A stretch of 64,000 bases of DNA, taken from positions 2,988,328 to 3,052,327 of the forward strand of contig NZ_CM001974.1 of assembly GCF_000406105.1 (NCBI RefSeq), read 5' to 3'. This DNA is from Dickeya chrysanthemi NCPPB 402 (lineage in GTDB: Bacteria > Pseudomonadota > Gammaproteobacteria > Enterobacterales > Enterobacteriaceae). Within the stretch, counting starts at the first letter, position 1, and each line of letters begins with the position of its first letter. The position numbers were made by a program, and so were the translations under genes. Under the pieces are notes generated by a model, which saw nothing but the letters and a program-made list of their open reading frames with translations, did no database searches and was not told the DNA's origin. Positions 1-15,000 of this stretch are shown one piece after another.

Positions 1-3000
1 TTGCCGTATGGCATTGCCGCAATCGGACAATTCGCCGGCAATATCCGGTGATGGCTGTCGGTTATCATCAATCTCGGGGGGATGGCCCGCATGGGCGTGC
101 CAGCGCTGTAAACGCGCTTGCAACTGCGCCATGTTTGCGGCGCAAACCGCCAGCCGCACCGCCCGGTGTTCCCGCCCCTGTTGCAGGGTGTATTCGAGTT
201 GCGCCAGATAGGCCGCCTCACGCGCAGGTTGCGTTTCCGCCGCCGGCGCGGGCGCCCGCCACCGACCCGCAGCAATATCGGCCTGGATGCGGGGCAAGAA
301 ATCCAGGTAGTCGCCCACCAGGGTATGTAACCCGGCGTCATCGGTTTCGGAAAACAGGAAACAAAAGGTGGGTTCGCCTGCCCGGCGGACGGCTGAAAGC
401 CCCCCTCGCCGTGAATGGCCTGCGGCTTAACCTCAAACTCTTCCAGCAACAGGTGCGCATTCACCCCGCCGATACTCATGGAATGAATCGCGCCTCGCCG
501 GGGTACATCGCCCTGTTTCTCCCAGGTGCGGTCCTCTCTGATCAGCTCAAACCCATCAGCCAGCGTGATGCCTTCGTTCAGTTCTCCCAATCCGTCGATT
601 TTTGCCAGACGGCGGTAGTACATCGACAACACCATTTTCACCAGTACCGGAAAGGTCGATGCCGTTTCCGCGTGCCCGGTCAGCGGCTTCAGCGACCCGA
701 TGGCAATCGACGACGGCTTCTCCTGCAAATACGGACCATACACCGCCTGAATAGCAACCAATTCAGACGCGTCCCCCAACTGGGAACCGTTGGCTTCCGG
801 TTCGATATAAGACACGGTGGCCGGATCAATGCCGGCCTCGCTGAGCGCGGCCTCAATGGCTGATTTCTGCCCTTCGATATTCGGGCTGTACCACTTCAGC
901 GGTGCTTTGCCGCCGTGGCTGACCCCGACGGCCTTCACATTGGCATAAATGGCATCGCCTTGCGCCAGTGCCATCTCCTCTGCTTTCAGGATAATGGCGC
1001 CGATCACTTCGCTTTTCACATAACCGTCTGAGTCATTGGCAAAACTTTTCGTGACGGGATGAGAGCTATATAAAGCCTGATCATCCGTACGATTCTGCAC
1101 AAAAGGAGAGAGCCCCAACTCCGCCGTGGCGACAATCGCCTGCTGGCAGCGGCCTTCCTTGATGGCGCACATGGCGTGCCGGATTGCCACCAGAAAGCTG
1201 GCACAGCCGGTTTCAACGATTTCGCTTAACCCTGCCAGGTTCAGGATATTGGAGATACGGTTGGCATAAGCGGATATCTGCTCTGCCTGAAAGCGCCACT
1301 GTGCCGTCTGGGCCGGGTCCAGTCTGGCGGGAATATCCTGATAACCGGAATGTCCCCGTGTCGCGACAAACAGTCCGGTGCGTTTTTCACGGAACTGACT
1401 GAGGGTATACCCGGCATCCGCTACCGCCTGCCAGATAACTTCGAGCAATTTGCGTAGCTGAGGATCCAGCTTTTGCGCCTCTTTGTGCGGAATTTTGAAC
1501 AGCTTATGATCGAAATACTCCACCCCGTCGAGATAACCGCCAATACGGCTGTAGCCGCTGTCTCGCGCCTGCAACGCCATCAGATATTTGCGCTTGTCGC
1601 TCAACACAGAAAGCGTCGTACGGCCGGCATTCAGGTTTTCCCAAAATTCGGCGATCTGCTCTGCCTGAGGGAAAATACCGGCCATGCCGATAATACTGAC
1701 ATTCCGCCCCGGTTCGTCTTGGGCCGGCGCGCTATCGGCGCTCGCCGGGTTGGCGTGAACCACGCGTTCTGCCGCCGCGGTTGGGCGGCCCGGCATCATC
1801 CGTCGCCCGCCGAGATGGCTACGCAGATGCTGCTGAATGTCCCCCAGGGTGTGGTATTCCATAAACAGCGAGCGAGACACATCAGGGAATGTTTCCCGGA
1901 TGGTGTTCAACAACGCGACGGAGACGACGGAATCCATCCCCAGTTCATCGAGCGCGCGATCCGGGCTAATCATCTCTTCGGCGACTTTGAGCTGCCGACT
2001 GATGAGCTGTTTCAGATAGGTTTCAAGATTAACCCCAGCGCTGTCGCTCTCAGCCCCTGCGTCTTGCGATAACGACGGCGGCATCTCAGCCGACACGTCC
2101 GGCACCGGGTGGGCGGCACGGCTCTCAGCTACGTGCCTGACAACGCCGTTTTTCTCCTGACTCGCCGGCAGCCAGAAGGTCTGACGATCGAAGGGATACG
2201 TCGGCAGGCTGAGGCGGCGCGGGCGCAGCCCCCGATACAGAACCGACCAGTCGAACGCCAGCCCCTGGCACCACAGATTCAACAACCTGGCGTACTTGCC
2301 GCGCTCGGCCCATTTGGCAACGGCTTCGCGCAACTCTTCGTCCGCCGAGAACTGGGCCATCAGGCTTTTATGCGCGCCGCGTTGGCCCCGGTATGTGTCG
2401 TCAGGGTTGGCGGTACCTTGTAGAAAATCGTCGATCTTCGCCATCAGGTCGTGGAATGACGTGACGATCCATCCCAAACGTTCATCCATGGCATCGCGCC
2501 CGACTTGCAGCGTATAAGCCAGGTTGGTCAACGTCAGTTCGGCATCGCCTTGATGTCGCTCCAGATACTGCCTGAGATTCCGGGCAACCGACCGTAAACG
2601 CACCTCGTCTTTGGCAGACAACACAATCACATACCGATCCGCTACCGCCTGCGATACCGGGCGGGTATCACGATATTCTTCAATGACCACGTGCGCGTTG
2701 GTGCCCCCGAAACCAAAAGAACTGACGCCGGCCCGGCGCGGCAGCGGCTCGCCCTGCGCATTTTTCAGCGCTTGCCAGGGGCGATTTTCGCTAACGATAT
2801 AGAACGGCGTGCCGGTGAAATCGATGTAGGGGTTCAGCGCCTCACAGTGCAGGCTCTTTACCAGGGTTTGGTGCTTCATTTGCAGCAGCACTTTAATCAC
2901 GCCGGCAATACCCGCCGCCATTTCCAGATGTCCGATATTGGTTTTTACCGAACCGATACCACAGCCGACGTGGTGGTCTCCCTGCTGCGGCGAGGTGGCT

Positions 3001-6000
3001 TTTCCGGCGTTAAATGCGGCTTTCAGACTATTGATTTCTATCGGATCACCGAGTTTCGTTCCCGTACCGTGGGCTTCGATATAACTGACGCTGCCGGGGT
3101 CAATGCCGGCATTCCGGTAGGCGCTTTCCAGCAAGGCCACCTGAGCCTTCGGATTCGGCGCCGTCAACGAGCTGGCTCGACCGCCGTGATTCTGCGCACT
3201 GCCGCGGATCACACCATAGATGTGATCACCGTCCGCTTCTGCCGCCGCTAAGCGTTTTAGCAACAACATCCCGACCCCTTCGCCTCTGACATAACCGTCC
3301 GCCTGGCTGGAGAAGGTTTTACAGCGGCCATCGGCAGCAAGCATGCCGGCTTTGCAGAAGCTGACAAACGTATCCGGCGTGACCAGCGTATTAACCCCAC
3401 CGACAATCACCATGTCGCAACCTTCATGACGCAGGGCCGATACCCCACGGTGGATAGCGATCAACGAGGATGAACATGCTGTTTCAATCGGCTCGCTTGG
3501 ACCGTGGACATTGAGAAAATAGCTCATGCGGTTCGGCCCGACAGACGGCACGACTCCCGTGGCGGTGAAACCTTCCGCCGGCAGCTTCGCATCAACAATC
3601 AGACCGGAATAACCGGTGTTCCCCGTTCCAACGTAAATACCCAGCGTGCTGCCGGACAGAGAAGCCGCGGAATAACCGGCGTCTTCAATCACTTTCCAGG
3701 CATGGGTCATCAACAAACGTTGTTGTGGATCCATTAGTTCAGCTTCACGAGGAGAAATGCCGAAAAACAGCGGATCGAATTCCGCCATATCCTGGATAAA
3801 TCCCCCCCAACGAATACTGTCGCGATTTTCAGCGCCATGCACCGCTTGCAGGTAGTCCCGCCAATTCCAACGCGCCGGCGGCACTTCGCTGATACAGTCT
3901 TTCCCCTGAAGCAGGTTTTCCCAGTACGTTTCAAGATCCGCAGCCATAGGGAAACTACCGCTCATTCCTACAATCGCAATCGCGTCGTGTTCATCACGCC
4001 GGGGCAGGTTACCGGCGGCCTGCACGCCGCGGCGTGCATCTTCCTGCGAGGTGTGAACGTCATGCCGTGGTGCGGCGTCATCTGCCGACGGATGGCTGGA
4101 TAGCGGTGATTGCCGCATCACTTTTGCGGCAAACAAGCGACTGAAGTGGTCCTGATAGTGCTCGGTCAGGTAGTGGGTCAACCCGGCAATGGTCGGGTAT
4201 TCAAAAAACACGGTCGGGAGCAGCTCCAGCGTGTATTGCCGGTTTAGCTTATTGGCAAACCCGGTCGTCAGAATCGAGTCGAAGCCCAGTTCATTCAGCT
4301 CGCTATCGATATCAATGTCGGCCGTCTCCACATGCAACAACGTGGAGACTTCCTGCACCAGCAACGACGCAATCACCTCATGCAACGCCTGCCTGTCCGT
4401 CTCGGTATGGCGCGCCTCGGTGGCCTCGTCTGGCCGAAAACGGGTCATAACGGGTTCGGCATGATACGCCTGAGACGGGTCAACGCGCTCATGATGAACA
4501 AACGCGTCACGCGCGCCGGCCTGATGCAAGACATCGGCGAATTTCGCCGCCAACACCGCCTGATACGTGTCGGCCAGGTAACCACTTAATGCTGAAAGGG
4601 TCGGGTATTCAAAAAAGACCGTCGGCAACACATCAAGCCCGTACTGACGGTTCAACTTGTTGGCAAACCCAGTGGTCAGAATTGAGTCAAAGCCCAATTC
4701 CGTCAACTCAAGATCCGCATCAATGTCTGTAGCGTCGACATCAAGTAATGCCGATACTTCTCGCATCAAACGTTGCTGTACTACACCTGCCAACTCTTGC
4801 TTATCAATCCCGGTTGCCGTCATAGGGCCAAATCCTTTTGCCTGTTCTGCTGCTACCGCCTCGTCACTGCGCTTTTCATCTTGTACCTGCTGCCGCCCTC
4901 GGAGCGTTCGGCGTAATTTTTCAACGTCGCCGGCAATGACCAACACCTGATTGTCTTCCCGCTCAAGAGCCTGATAAAAAGCCTGCAGGCCGGCATCCGT
5001 AGATATCGCCACCATGCCGGTACTTTGGTACATCATGGTTTCGACCGCGTCATCAACCTGCATCCCGCCCTCTTGCCAGAGTGGCCAATTGATCGCAAGG
5101 GTTCTTCCCATCCGCAACTGCGCAGCCACCTGTTGTTGACGATAGTGGGCGTAGGCATCCATGAAACTATTGGCTGTAACATAGTCGGCCTGCCCCGGAT
5201 TACCCAATCCTGCTGCCGTTGAGGAAAACAGAATAAAGAAATCCAGCGGATGCTGTGCCAGAGCCTGATCCAGATTCACGGTTCCCTGCACTTTGGGGGC
5301 CAACACCGCCTGAAAATCCGCCTCGGACTTTTTCAGCATGTAGCCGTCACGCAGCACGCCGGCGCAATGCAGCACGCCGTTGAGCGTCCCATACTGCGCC
5401 GTCAGGGTCGCTATCAGTGCGTCAACCCCTTGCCGATCACACACATCAAGGCTGTGGTAATCGACCTGTGCGCCCAACGCAGCCAACCGGCTGAGCGATG
5501 TCTGAATGCGGGCGTTCATGGCGGAGCGTCCGGTTAAAATCAACCGGGCATGTCGGGTCTGACGCGCAATCTCCGTGGCGAAAACAAGCCCCAGCCCTCC
5601 GGCGCCGCCGGTAATCAAATAAACCCCCTGCTCTTTCCACGGCATACGGGGGAGCGTGGGCAGCGCAGACGAGGCGTCGGCAGTAGGGTGCGCCAGCGTA
5701 CTGGTCATCACGCCGACTTCCTGCCAGAACAGCACTTGCCGCCCTTCACGGCCATAGCGAATATGACGTTCGTCCGGCACAAGGCGACTTTCACGCAGCA
5801 TCTCGCCCACCATATCGGCGCTGACCGACTCATCCAGCTCAATCAATTGACCGATAACATGGGGATTCTCTAAACATGCCGTTTTTAACACCCCGCCGAG
5901 TGCGGCCAGTAACCGAGCCGGGAAATCACCCACCACCACCAGTTGCAGGAATATCGCCTGTTTGGGCTGGTCGGCTAACATCGTTTTTACATGCGCAAAC

Positions 6001-9000
6001 AGCGCCAACGCATTCTGATGAAAGCTCAGGGCGATATCGTCCCGGTTCATTCCCGGTAACACGACGTCGCCCGTCAGGCCACGCTCGGTGGCGCTAGCGG
6101 GGTCACCACACAATAAGATTTGGCGGCTCGCGTATGAATGCGGAACAACGGTATTGACCGGAGCCGGTTTACGACGCCACTGCGGTACCAGCAGGAGCGT
6201 CCCCTTCTCCGGCGTCGGCGTCGGCTCAGGCGTGCGAGCGCTAAAGCCGCGCAGGGAAACACACAACACGCCGGCATCGTCGTACAACGTGATGGTCAGT
6301 CTTTGCACTTTTGCCTGGGGATCCGGCTGCACGCCACCGTCATAGGAAATACTGGCCCACATGGCGGGTGTGCAGCGATGCAATATATCTATCGACTCCA
6401 TATCAAAAGGCAATCCCAGCCGATGCTCGCGGGACAACCCCAGCGTCGCCTGTAATGCCGAATCCATCAGGCCAGGGTGCAGGACATACTCGTCCAGTGT
6501 GTCATGGTACGCCTCAGGCAATACCAGCCGCGCCAGAACGCGTCCTTTCGCCAGATACAGCCTTTCAATGCCCTGATGTCCTGGCCCGTAGATGATCCCC
6601 AACCGACGAAAAGCCTGGTAACACTCATAATTATCCATGCTGCCGTCCTGATGCCCGGCCATCGCGACAGACAAGTCGAGTGTTTCCCGGTCATCCGACA
6701 GCGGGTCCATGACACGCACATTTCCCTGACAATGCGTCTGGGTTTGACCATCCGCCGTCAGAGAACAGATTTCAAACCGCATCACCTTCGTTGACTGCGG
6801 CGACAATTTAACCGTTAACGGGTAAATCCCATCGGCAACCGCAGATGGCTGCGGAGGTTCGGCAATGAACGGACGCACCCACACAATCTGCGTCAATTGC
6901 AGATGCAGCCCGGCACCGACAACTTGCTCAACGGCGGCACGCGCCATTTCGAGATAAGCCACGCCGGGCAACAGCTTTTTCCCGTTAACCCGATGGTCGG
7001 CCAGAAAAAACTCATGACCGTCAAACCAGGAGGTAAAGCTGAGCCCATGAATATCCGACGTGTTGCGATGCACCAACGGATGCAGACGATGCGGACTGGT
7101 TTTGACAGCGGGCACCATCGTGTCTTGTCGATCACGCTCCGGCGTCTTGATCTTCAGCCAGAAGCGATCGCGTGCGAACGGATACGTCGGCAAACCGAGG
7201 CGGCGAGGTTTTGCCGCGGCCGGATACCATTGCTTCCAGTCAACCTGTCCGCCTTTCACCCAAAAATCGAGTAGTTTGTCGTAGCGGCCTTGTTGTAACC
7301 ATGTTCCGACCATCGCTTGCCAGGTCTCTTCATCAGCCAGCATCGACAACGATTCTTTACCGGCTTTAACACTGCCGCGATAGACCCCTGGCGGCATGTC
7401 TGCGCCGGCAAGGTAGGCGGCCAGGGTGTGTTTCAACTCCTGCACTGAACGAACGACAAAGGCCAGGCGTTCCTCCATCGCTTCGCGCCCCACTTGCAGG
7501 GTGTAAGCGATCTCCGTCAGGCTAGGCTGCTGGTCTGCATACGCGGCGGAATCCAGAAATGCGGCCAGGCCTTGCACCACGTCATCCAGCCGCACCGCCT
7601 TTTTGGCCGACAGCACAATTGCTACCGGTGCGGCCGGAGCGACAGAAATAGCCGCCGGAAGCGCAGACGACGCATGGCCGACGTCAGACTCCGGCGCATA
7701 CTCTTCGAGAACAATATGTGCATTCGCCCCACCGATACCAAAGCTACTGACACCGGCGCGTCTCGGCACCGGCCGACCGGCCGCATCTTCCCCGGCAGGC
7801 CAGGCTTGTGTCTCCCTGACCAGATAGAACGGGCTACCGGCCAGCTCCAGATAGGGGTTTGCCGTCTTAAGGTGCACATTGCCGGGAATTTTCCGGTGGC
7901 GGAACATCAGCAGAATCTTCAGCACACCGGAAATGCCGGCGGCCGCTTCCAGATGCCCGATATTGGTTTTCACCGATCCCAGACCACAATATGCCTGTTG
8001 GGGCATCGGCTTATTCTGTTCCCGGTAGAGGGTTTCAAACGCTTTTTTCAACCCATTGATTTCAATCGGGTCGCCCAGTTTCGTTCCCGTACCGTGGGCT
8101 TCGATATAGCCGACCGTCTCGGGATCAATGCCGCTACGACGATAAGCCTGAACCAGCAGTTCTTGCTGTGCCAGCGGATTCGGCGCCGTCGGCGAGGTGG
8201 CTTTACCGCCATGATTCTCGGCACTGCCGCGAATCAGGCCGTGAATACGATCGCCATCGGCTTTCGCCTGACTGAGGGGTTTGAGCATAATGGCTCCGAC
8301 CCCTTCACCACGACCATAGCCATCGGCGCTGATATCAAATGTTTTGCAGCGACCGTCCTCACTCAGAATACCGGCCTCCCCGGCGGTAATCGTGATCCCT
8401 GGGTTGGCGATAATGTTGACGCCCCCCACAATCGCCCGATCACAGCTACCGGAGCGAATCGCCTCTATCGCACGGTGAATGGCGACCAGTGAACTGGAGC
8501 ACGCCGTATCGATAGGCTCGCTGGGGCCGCGCAGGTTCAATACATAAGAAACACGGTTTGCCAGCGCGAAGTGAGACAGCCAGGGCGGGTCACCGATCCC
8601 GAATTTATCGTGAGAGTACTTCAGCCAGGCGTCTTTATACTCAGACGTTGATACGCCGACAAAAACCCCGGTATTGCTGCCCGATAAATCACTGGCGCAA
8701 TAACCGGCATCCTCGATCGTAGCCCATACCGTTTCCAGAAAAACCCTGAATTGCGGGTCCAGTGATTGCGCCTCACGCGGAGAAATCCCGAAAAACAGCG
8801 GGTCGAAACAATCGACATCCTGCATGAAGCCGCCGCAATTCACTTTGGTTTTGCCGGGGGTTTCATGCGGATCGCCATAATATTCCCGCCAGTTCCAGCG
8901 ATCTGCCGGCACCGGGCTGATCAAGTCGCGATTCGCCTCTAACTGTTGCCAGAATTCGTCCAGATTGCGGGATTGAGGAAACCGGCCGCTCATCCCGATA

Positions 9001-12000
9001 ATCGCTATCGCGTCGGATGTGGGTAACGCGCTCGCCCCGGCGGTTATCCCGCGGGAAGACGGAACGCCTGATGCAGCCTGGTCGGACGCGGCGTCGTCAA
9101 AGGGCGCGATCATCGCTGCTGCCGACGGCTGGCTTTGCGATGACGTCCATCGGCCAACGGCTTTTCTGCCCTCACCCACTTTCGTTGTGCCGGTGACGGT
9201 AAGCTGAGGCGGGCGTACCGCCGCCATACCGGATACGGCTCCGGCGGTGATGGGGAATGCGGCGGTTTTATCCGCAAAAGCGTCAGGGTAAGTGCCCGCC
9301 AGATAGTTTCCCATCGCCCTCAGGGTTGAATGCTCAAAGAAAACCGTCGGCATCAGTGCCAGCCCATAGGTTTTATTGAGACGGCCGGCGAATTCGGTGA
9401 AATCGATAGAGTTGAAACCGTATTTGGATAACTCCATATCCAGCTCTATCTTTTTCTCATCAAGCTTTTGCAGTTGTGCGACCATACTGACCAACACAGC
9501 GCAAACCTGCCCAACCTTAACCGCGCTACCGGCTGTGGTCGGCTTATCGATAGCCGCTGAATGCACCGGTGATGAATGCGACTGCGCGTGCCCGCCATAG
9601 AGCCTGGCCTGGATTTTTTCTGCGTCGCCATATATCACGCCAAGCTGGGACTCCTGACTGTGCAGCCCCCGAATCAATGCCCGGATCCCCGCATCGGTGG
9701 GCATCGGCATCAACCCGGTCTGCTGCCTGAGCAGTACTTCATCCGGGGCTGAAATCCCCATACCGCCGTCGCGCCACAACGGCCAGTTTATCGCCAGGGT
9801 TTTCCCCCGACGCAGACCGGCGGCGACCTGCTGATTACGCCGGACGGCGAACCCATCCATAAACCCATTGGCGCCGGCATAATCCGCCTGACCCGCATTA
9901 CCAAAAGCGCTGCTCAGTGAAGAGAACAGCACCATAAAATCCAGATTGCAGTCCTGGGTTGCCTCGTCAAGAGCCAGCGTTCCCGCCACTTTCGGGGCTA
10001 AAACATCAAGGAATTCCGTCTCCGTTTTATTCACAATCAACGCGTCACGAATGATGCCCGCGCTATGAATAACGCCGTTCAGTTGACCTTCTTTTTGCAG
10101 GATCTGCCGTACCATCTGCCGGGTTTGTACCGGATCGGTCACATCCCCTTGCAGGTAAGTCACCTCAATCCCTTGTTGCCGTAACGCCACCAGGCGCTGT
10201 TCACCTTGTGCATTCAGGGCAGAACGACCACTGAGCACCAAACGAGCCTGATATCTCGTCCCCAGCTCACGGGCAACCTGATAGCCAATCCCCCCCAAAC
10301 CGCCGGTAATCCAAATGACGCCGCCGGAAGACACCGGCAGTGCGTCTTCCGCCATGTCTGACTGCGTTATCCGGCGCCACGCCTTCACGGAGCGCTTGCC
10401 CGCGCCATCGTAATAAATCTCGGTAGCGTCATTCACATCATGCATTTCGCACGGCAACTGCGTCAGCAGCAATGACACCGCTTCTGTGGAGTCGTGGTAT
10501 CGGATCACTTTTCCATTGATGCCGGCGTGTTCTTGCCGGGCCGTTTTGAGCACCCCTGAAACAGCGGATAACCACGCTTCATTTACCGGTTCCGACGCCA
10601 GCAACAATATGGACTGCCGACGGGATGTTGCGCGGCAAGCACGTATGCTTTCTTTGATGTGGGCAAACAGCTGTTGCAAACAATGCGTAAATTGCTGTGG
10701 CGCATCGCCCTGCCCGACAGACAAGTTCACCACCTGGCAATCGGGCCAGCTATGTTGTAACGCGGTTTGCAGCGCCGTGTTTTCATCCGCCAGAATAAAA
10801 CACGGCGGCGGCAGCGCTGAATCATCGCCATATTCCGGCGCGGTGCCTCTATCCTGCGAGACCCACTGAGGCCGGGCAAAAACCAGCTCCGCACGTGGTG
10901 AAGCCGACGCGCTGACCATGCTCAGCCCTTTCATCTCAACCAAAATATGCCCGCGCTCATCGGTAAGCCAGATGTCGCAACGTACGACCCGATGTTCAGC
11001 CCCCGTTTCGGACTGTGTTTGGCGAAGATAAGCCCGGACACTGGCAGGTAATGGCTGATAGACGCGTAGCGCATCCATGCTAAACGGCATCAGTGGGTGA
11101 GCGCCTTGCCGTTCGCCGCCGACGGCCAGCAGAATGCCGGCCAACACAGCGCCATTCATCAGTGCCGGGGGTAATCCCTGTTCTTCTTGTGCACCGATGC
11201 AATCCGGATGCACCGCCAGCGTCGCCAGCGCTTCCTGATGCCCTTGCTTATAGTCGGTGATGCCAAGCAATCTGGGGCCAATGGCGGCGCCGAAAAATTC
11301 GGCGCAGTCATGATGAGAACGCCTCTGGCGACAGCGTTGCGCAATATCGTCGAGTTGCAGAGGTTGGGGCGCCGTTGCGTCTGTACGCCCGGTCATCACC
11401 CGTCCTTGCGCATGAACCTGTCCCTGCCGACTGATTACGCAGTAATAACCCTGCTCGTCCTGATGCAGGCACAGATCGATATCCGCGCCCTGTTCACCCA
11501 CCGTCACCGGTTGGCGCCAGACCACATCGCTAAGGCCGACCACCGCTTCACAATGGCTTGCCGGAAGGTGCGATACCGCCAGTTCTCTCATCCATTCCAG
11601 CGACAACATGCCGGGAAGCAAGCCACCGTGATCCTGCAAAAAATACTCGCTGCCGTTTAACACTTTACTCGTGCGATTGACGACCGGTGCCGTGCCCAGC
11701 GCCGCCTCAACGGTAGCCGCTGGCCGCTGAGGCGTAGCGTTATGCGTTGTGTGCACATCCGCTCGATGGGGTAGCGGTAAAATTCGCGTTGAGAACCCCC
11801 GCATACTGACGCAGATACGGCCATGATCGTCGCAGAGGTCGATATCCATTTTCTGTACCTGCTCATCCGCCGGGCTTGCGGTTGACGCCAGTCGCAGCCA
11901 CACCCAGAGACGAGAGTCGATCTCACCGAAAACATCCAGTTGTTCCAGCGCAAAAGGCACATACGCTGCGCCAGACAACGCGCCCGCGCGATTCAGCCCG

Positions 12001-15000
12001 AGGCTGGTTTGCAAGGCCGCATCTATCAGGCTCGGGTGCAGCACGAATGCTGAGGATATCGCGGCGTCCGGCAGCGCAATTCGCGCCAATACCTGACGCT
12101 CCCCGGTCAGCAACCGTTCTATGCCCTGAAAGGTTTCACCATAATTCAACCCCATGTCGAGAAACGTTTGATAACAGTGTTCAGCCTGATATTCCGGGCC
12201 TGTCATCTGTTGCTGCAATTGGTTGAGATCCAGGTAGTGCGGCTCTGATGCCGGCCCTCCTGCGGCGGCGTCATCGAAGGGCGGAGCAATGATTCCCTGC
12301 CCATGAACCGTGCGTTGCTGACGGTCGTCTTGCGAATAAATCTGGTAGTCAATGAGGCCATTATCCTGCTCGCTGAGCCCCAGATAGAGCGTGGTGGTCT
12401 GTTGTTCGGCTACCACCGGTTGAAGCCAGAGCACCTGCTTTAGGCGGAAATACGGCGAGTGCGCAACGGGCATAACGGGAGCAGCGGCATACGCGTATGC
12501 CGCCCGGGCCATTTCCAGATAGCTGACGCCCGGCAGCACCTTCTGCCCATGAATTTGATGATCGGCAAGGAAAAACTCCTCGCCGCTGAACGCAGCGCGA
12601 AAACGAAGCTCAGCCAGCGTTGACGCATTCTCTTTCAGCAGCGGATGTAGCGCCCCGGTTTCGGCGCTTCGCTCCGGCGATGAAGAGAACGCCGTGGCGT
12701 CTTCTATCCAGTAATGTTCTCTGGCGAATGGATAGGTCGGTAAGACGACGCACCGCGGCACATCCGGCAATAACGCGGCCCCGTCCAGCTCATACCCCTG
12801 ACAATAATAATCCGCCAGCGCGGACAGGATTTCCTGATATTCCTGTCCCTTCGCGTGTTGCGACTGGTGTAATAACGCATCGACATGTTGCCGAATGGTT
12901 TTCTGCCCGCTGAAGTTCAGCGGGACTTTGCCGCGAAACAGATTCGGACGTGACGAATGCGCCGCCTGCCGTAAACTGACGATGACGCCTTCCCGATCTT
13001 CAACCACCAGCGCGAGACGGTATTGGAAATGTCCTCGTCCCCGCAGCAGGGTATAACTGATCGCCGCCAATCCCTGATCGCTGGTCTGCGGTTTCTGCAC
13101 GTGCGCAATCAGATCATCGACTTTACGGTATAACGCCTCGTCGGTTTTGGCCGACAGGCAGAGAAGATAGTGGCTGCGCGTCGGCCCCGGCGCCGAAACC
13201 GGCTGCGGGTATTCCTGCATCACCAGATGAGCGTTGGTTCCACTCATGCCGAAAGCGCTCACGGCCCCCATTCTCGACCGGTCCGACCTTATCGGCCAGG
13301 CTTTGGCGGTTTTATTGACATAAAACGGGCTCTCCGCCCAGGTAATGTAGTCATTTTCCTGTTGGCAGTGCAGGCTTGCGGGGATGATTTGCTGATTTAG
13401 CGCCTGAATCAGGCTGACGGCGCTCACCAGTCCCGAGGCGGCAAACGTATGGCCGAAATTGGTTTTTGTCGACGTCAGGGCGCAAAAAGCCTGTTTATCG
13501 GTATACGCGCCGAATGCATCATTCAGCGCATTAATTTCGACCGGGTCGCCAAGGCGGGTCCCTGTTCCGTGCGTCACGATATAGTCGATCTGCTCGGGAT
13601 TGATATGCGCACGCTGATACACGCTGTTGAGCAACTCGGTCTGCGCAACGCCGTTCGGCGCGGTGATCCCATTCGTTTTACCGTCATAATTGATACCGCT
13701 GGCGCGAATCAGGCCATGGATCAGATCGCCATCGGCTTGCGCCTGCGACAAACGTTTCAGCACCAGCACCACCACCGCTTCACCCGGCACCATGCCGTTA
13801 GCGCGCTGATCGAAGGTATAACAAACGCCATCTTCAGAGATCATCCCTGAGCGCGTCATGATGTCGAAACCTTCCGTCGAGAGTTGCAGGCTCACGCCGG
13901 CCGCCAGTGCGGTATCGCATTCCCGGTTACGCAGACTGGCGCACGCCAGATGCGCCGCGACCAACCCGGATGAACAGGCCGTATTGACTGCCAGCACCGG
14001 GCCGTGCAGGTCAAGAAAATAGGCCAGCCGTGAAGCCAGAATACCATTGTGATTGGCAGTAATTTCAACGTGTTCGGTCGATGCGAAACGCCCGTATGCT
14101 CCCTCTTCCACACCCACGAACGTACCGATGTGATGCTGCCGCACCGTTTGCGCGCCGTAACCGGCGTGCTCCAGCGCTTTCCAGGCTTCCTGTAACAGCT
14201 GGCGCTGACTGGGGTCCATGTTTTGTGCTTCGCGGGGCGAAATTTCAAAAAACAGCGGGTCAAACTCGGCCGCGCCCGGTATCACGCCGCACCATAACCC
14301 CTGCTCCGTCGAGGTATCGCCATCACGACAGGATTCGTCCCGGCCGCGCAGGTACTCGGCACTCACCCGGCTGACAGACGATTTCCCCTCGGCCAGATAC
14401 TGCCACATCTCATCGATATCGCGGGCACCGGGAAAACGACCGCTCATGCCGATAATCGCAATCGGCTCTTCACCATCGAATGAGGTGTCCTGCGCATCGT
14501 GGCGAGCCGCTTCCCCAACCGCCGGGCGGATACCATGAGGAGCATCCGCTCGAGCCGATTCGGCGTTCGGGTCAGACACCTCGTCTGCGTTGCCCAATCC
14601 GCGGTAATAGGCCTGCATCAACTCACCGTACGTCGACATAAAGTACCGGCAGAGTTGCGACAAGGTGGCATGCCCGAAGAACAGGGCCGGTGAAACCGTG
14701 ATGTTCCAGTGCTTGCCAAGGCTGGATGCAAATTCAGCCAGGCTTATCGAATCAAACCCGAAATCGGCCAGGTTCATGTCATGATGCAGGCGGTGTCGAT
14801 CAATCGCTAAAATCTGCCCCACCGTCTGCTGCAATTGCCACAGCACACATTGCTCAACCGTCAGCCCCTGCATTTCCGGACGACGAAGAGATGCGATGGC
14901 TGTTGCTGCTGCCGTGGCTGAGCGCTGCGGCGCGCTATCCTGACGCACAGCGGATTCACCCGGTAAGCCGTTACCCAGTAAACGCTGAATACCGGCAGGT

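Noticed and set aside
7494..8492. Long plus-strand open frame of 332 codons, and similar ones across 1-41 kb
   Set aside because: They lie antisense to PKS domains with clear motifs and have Arg/Pro/His-rich, low-complexity translations typical of shadow frames in G+C-rich coding DNA.
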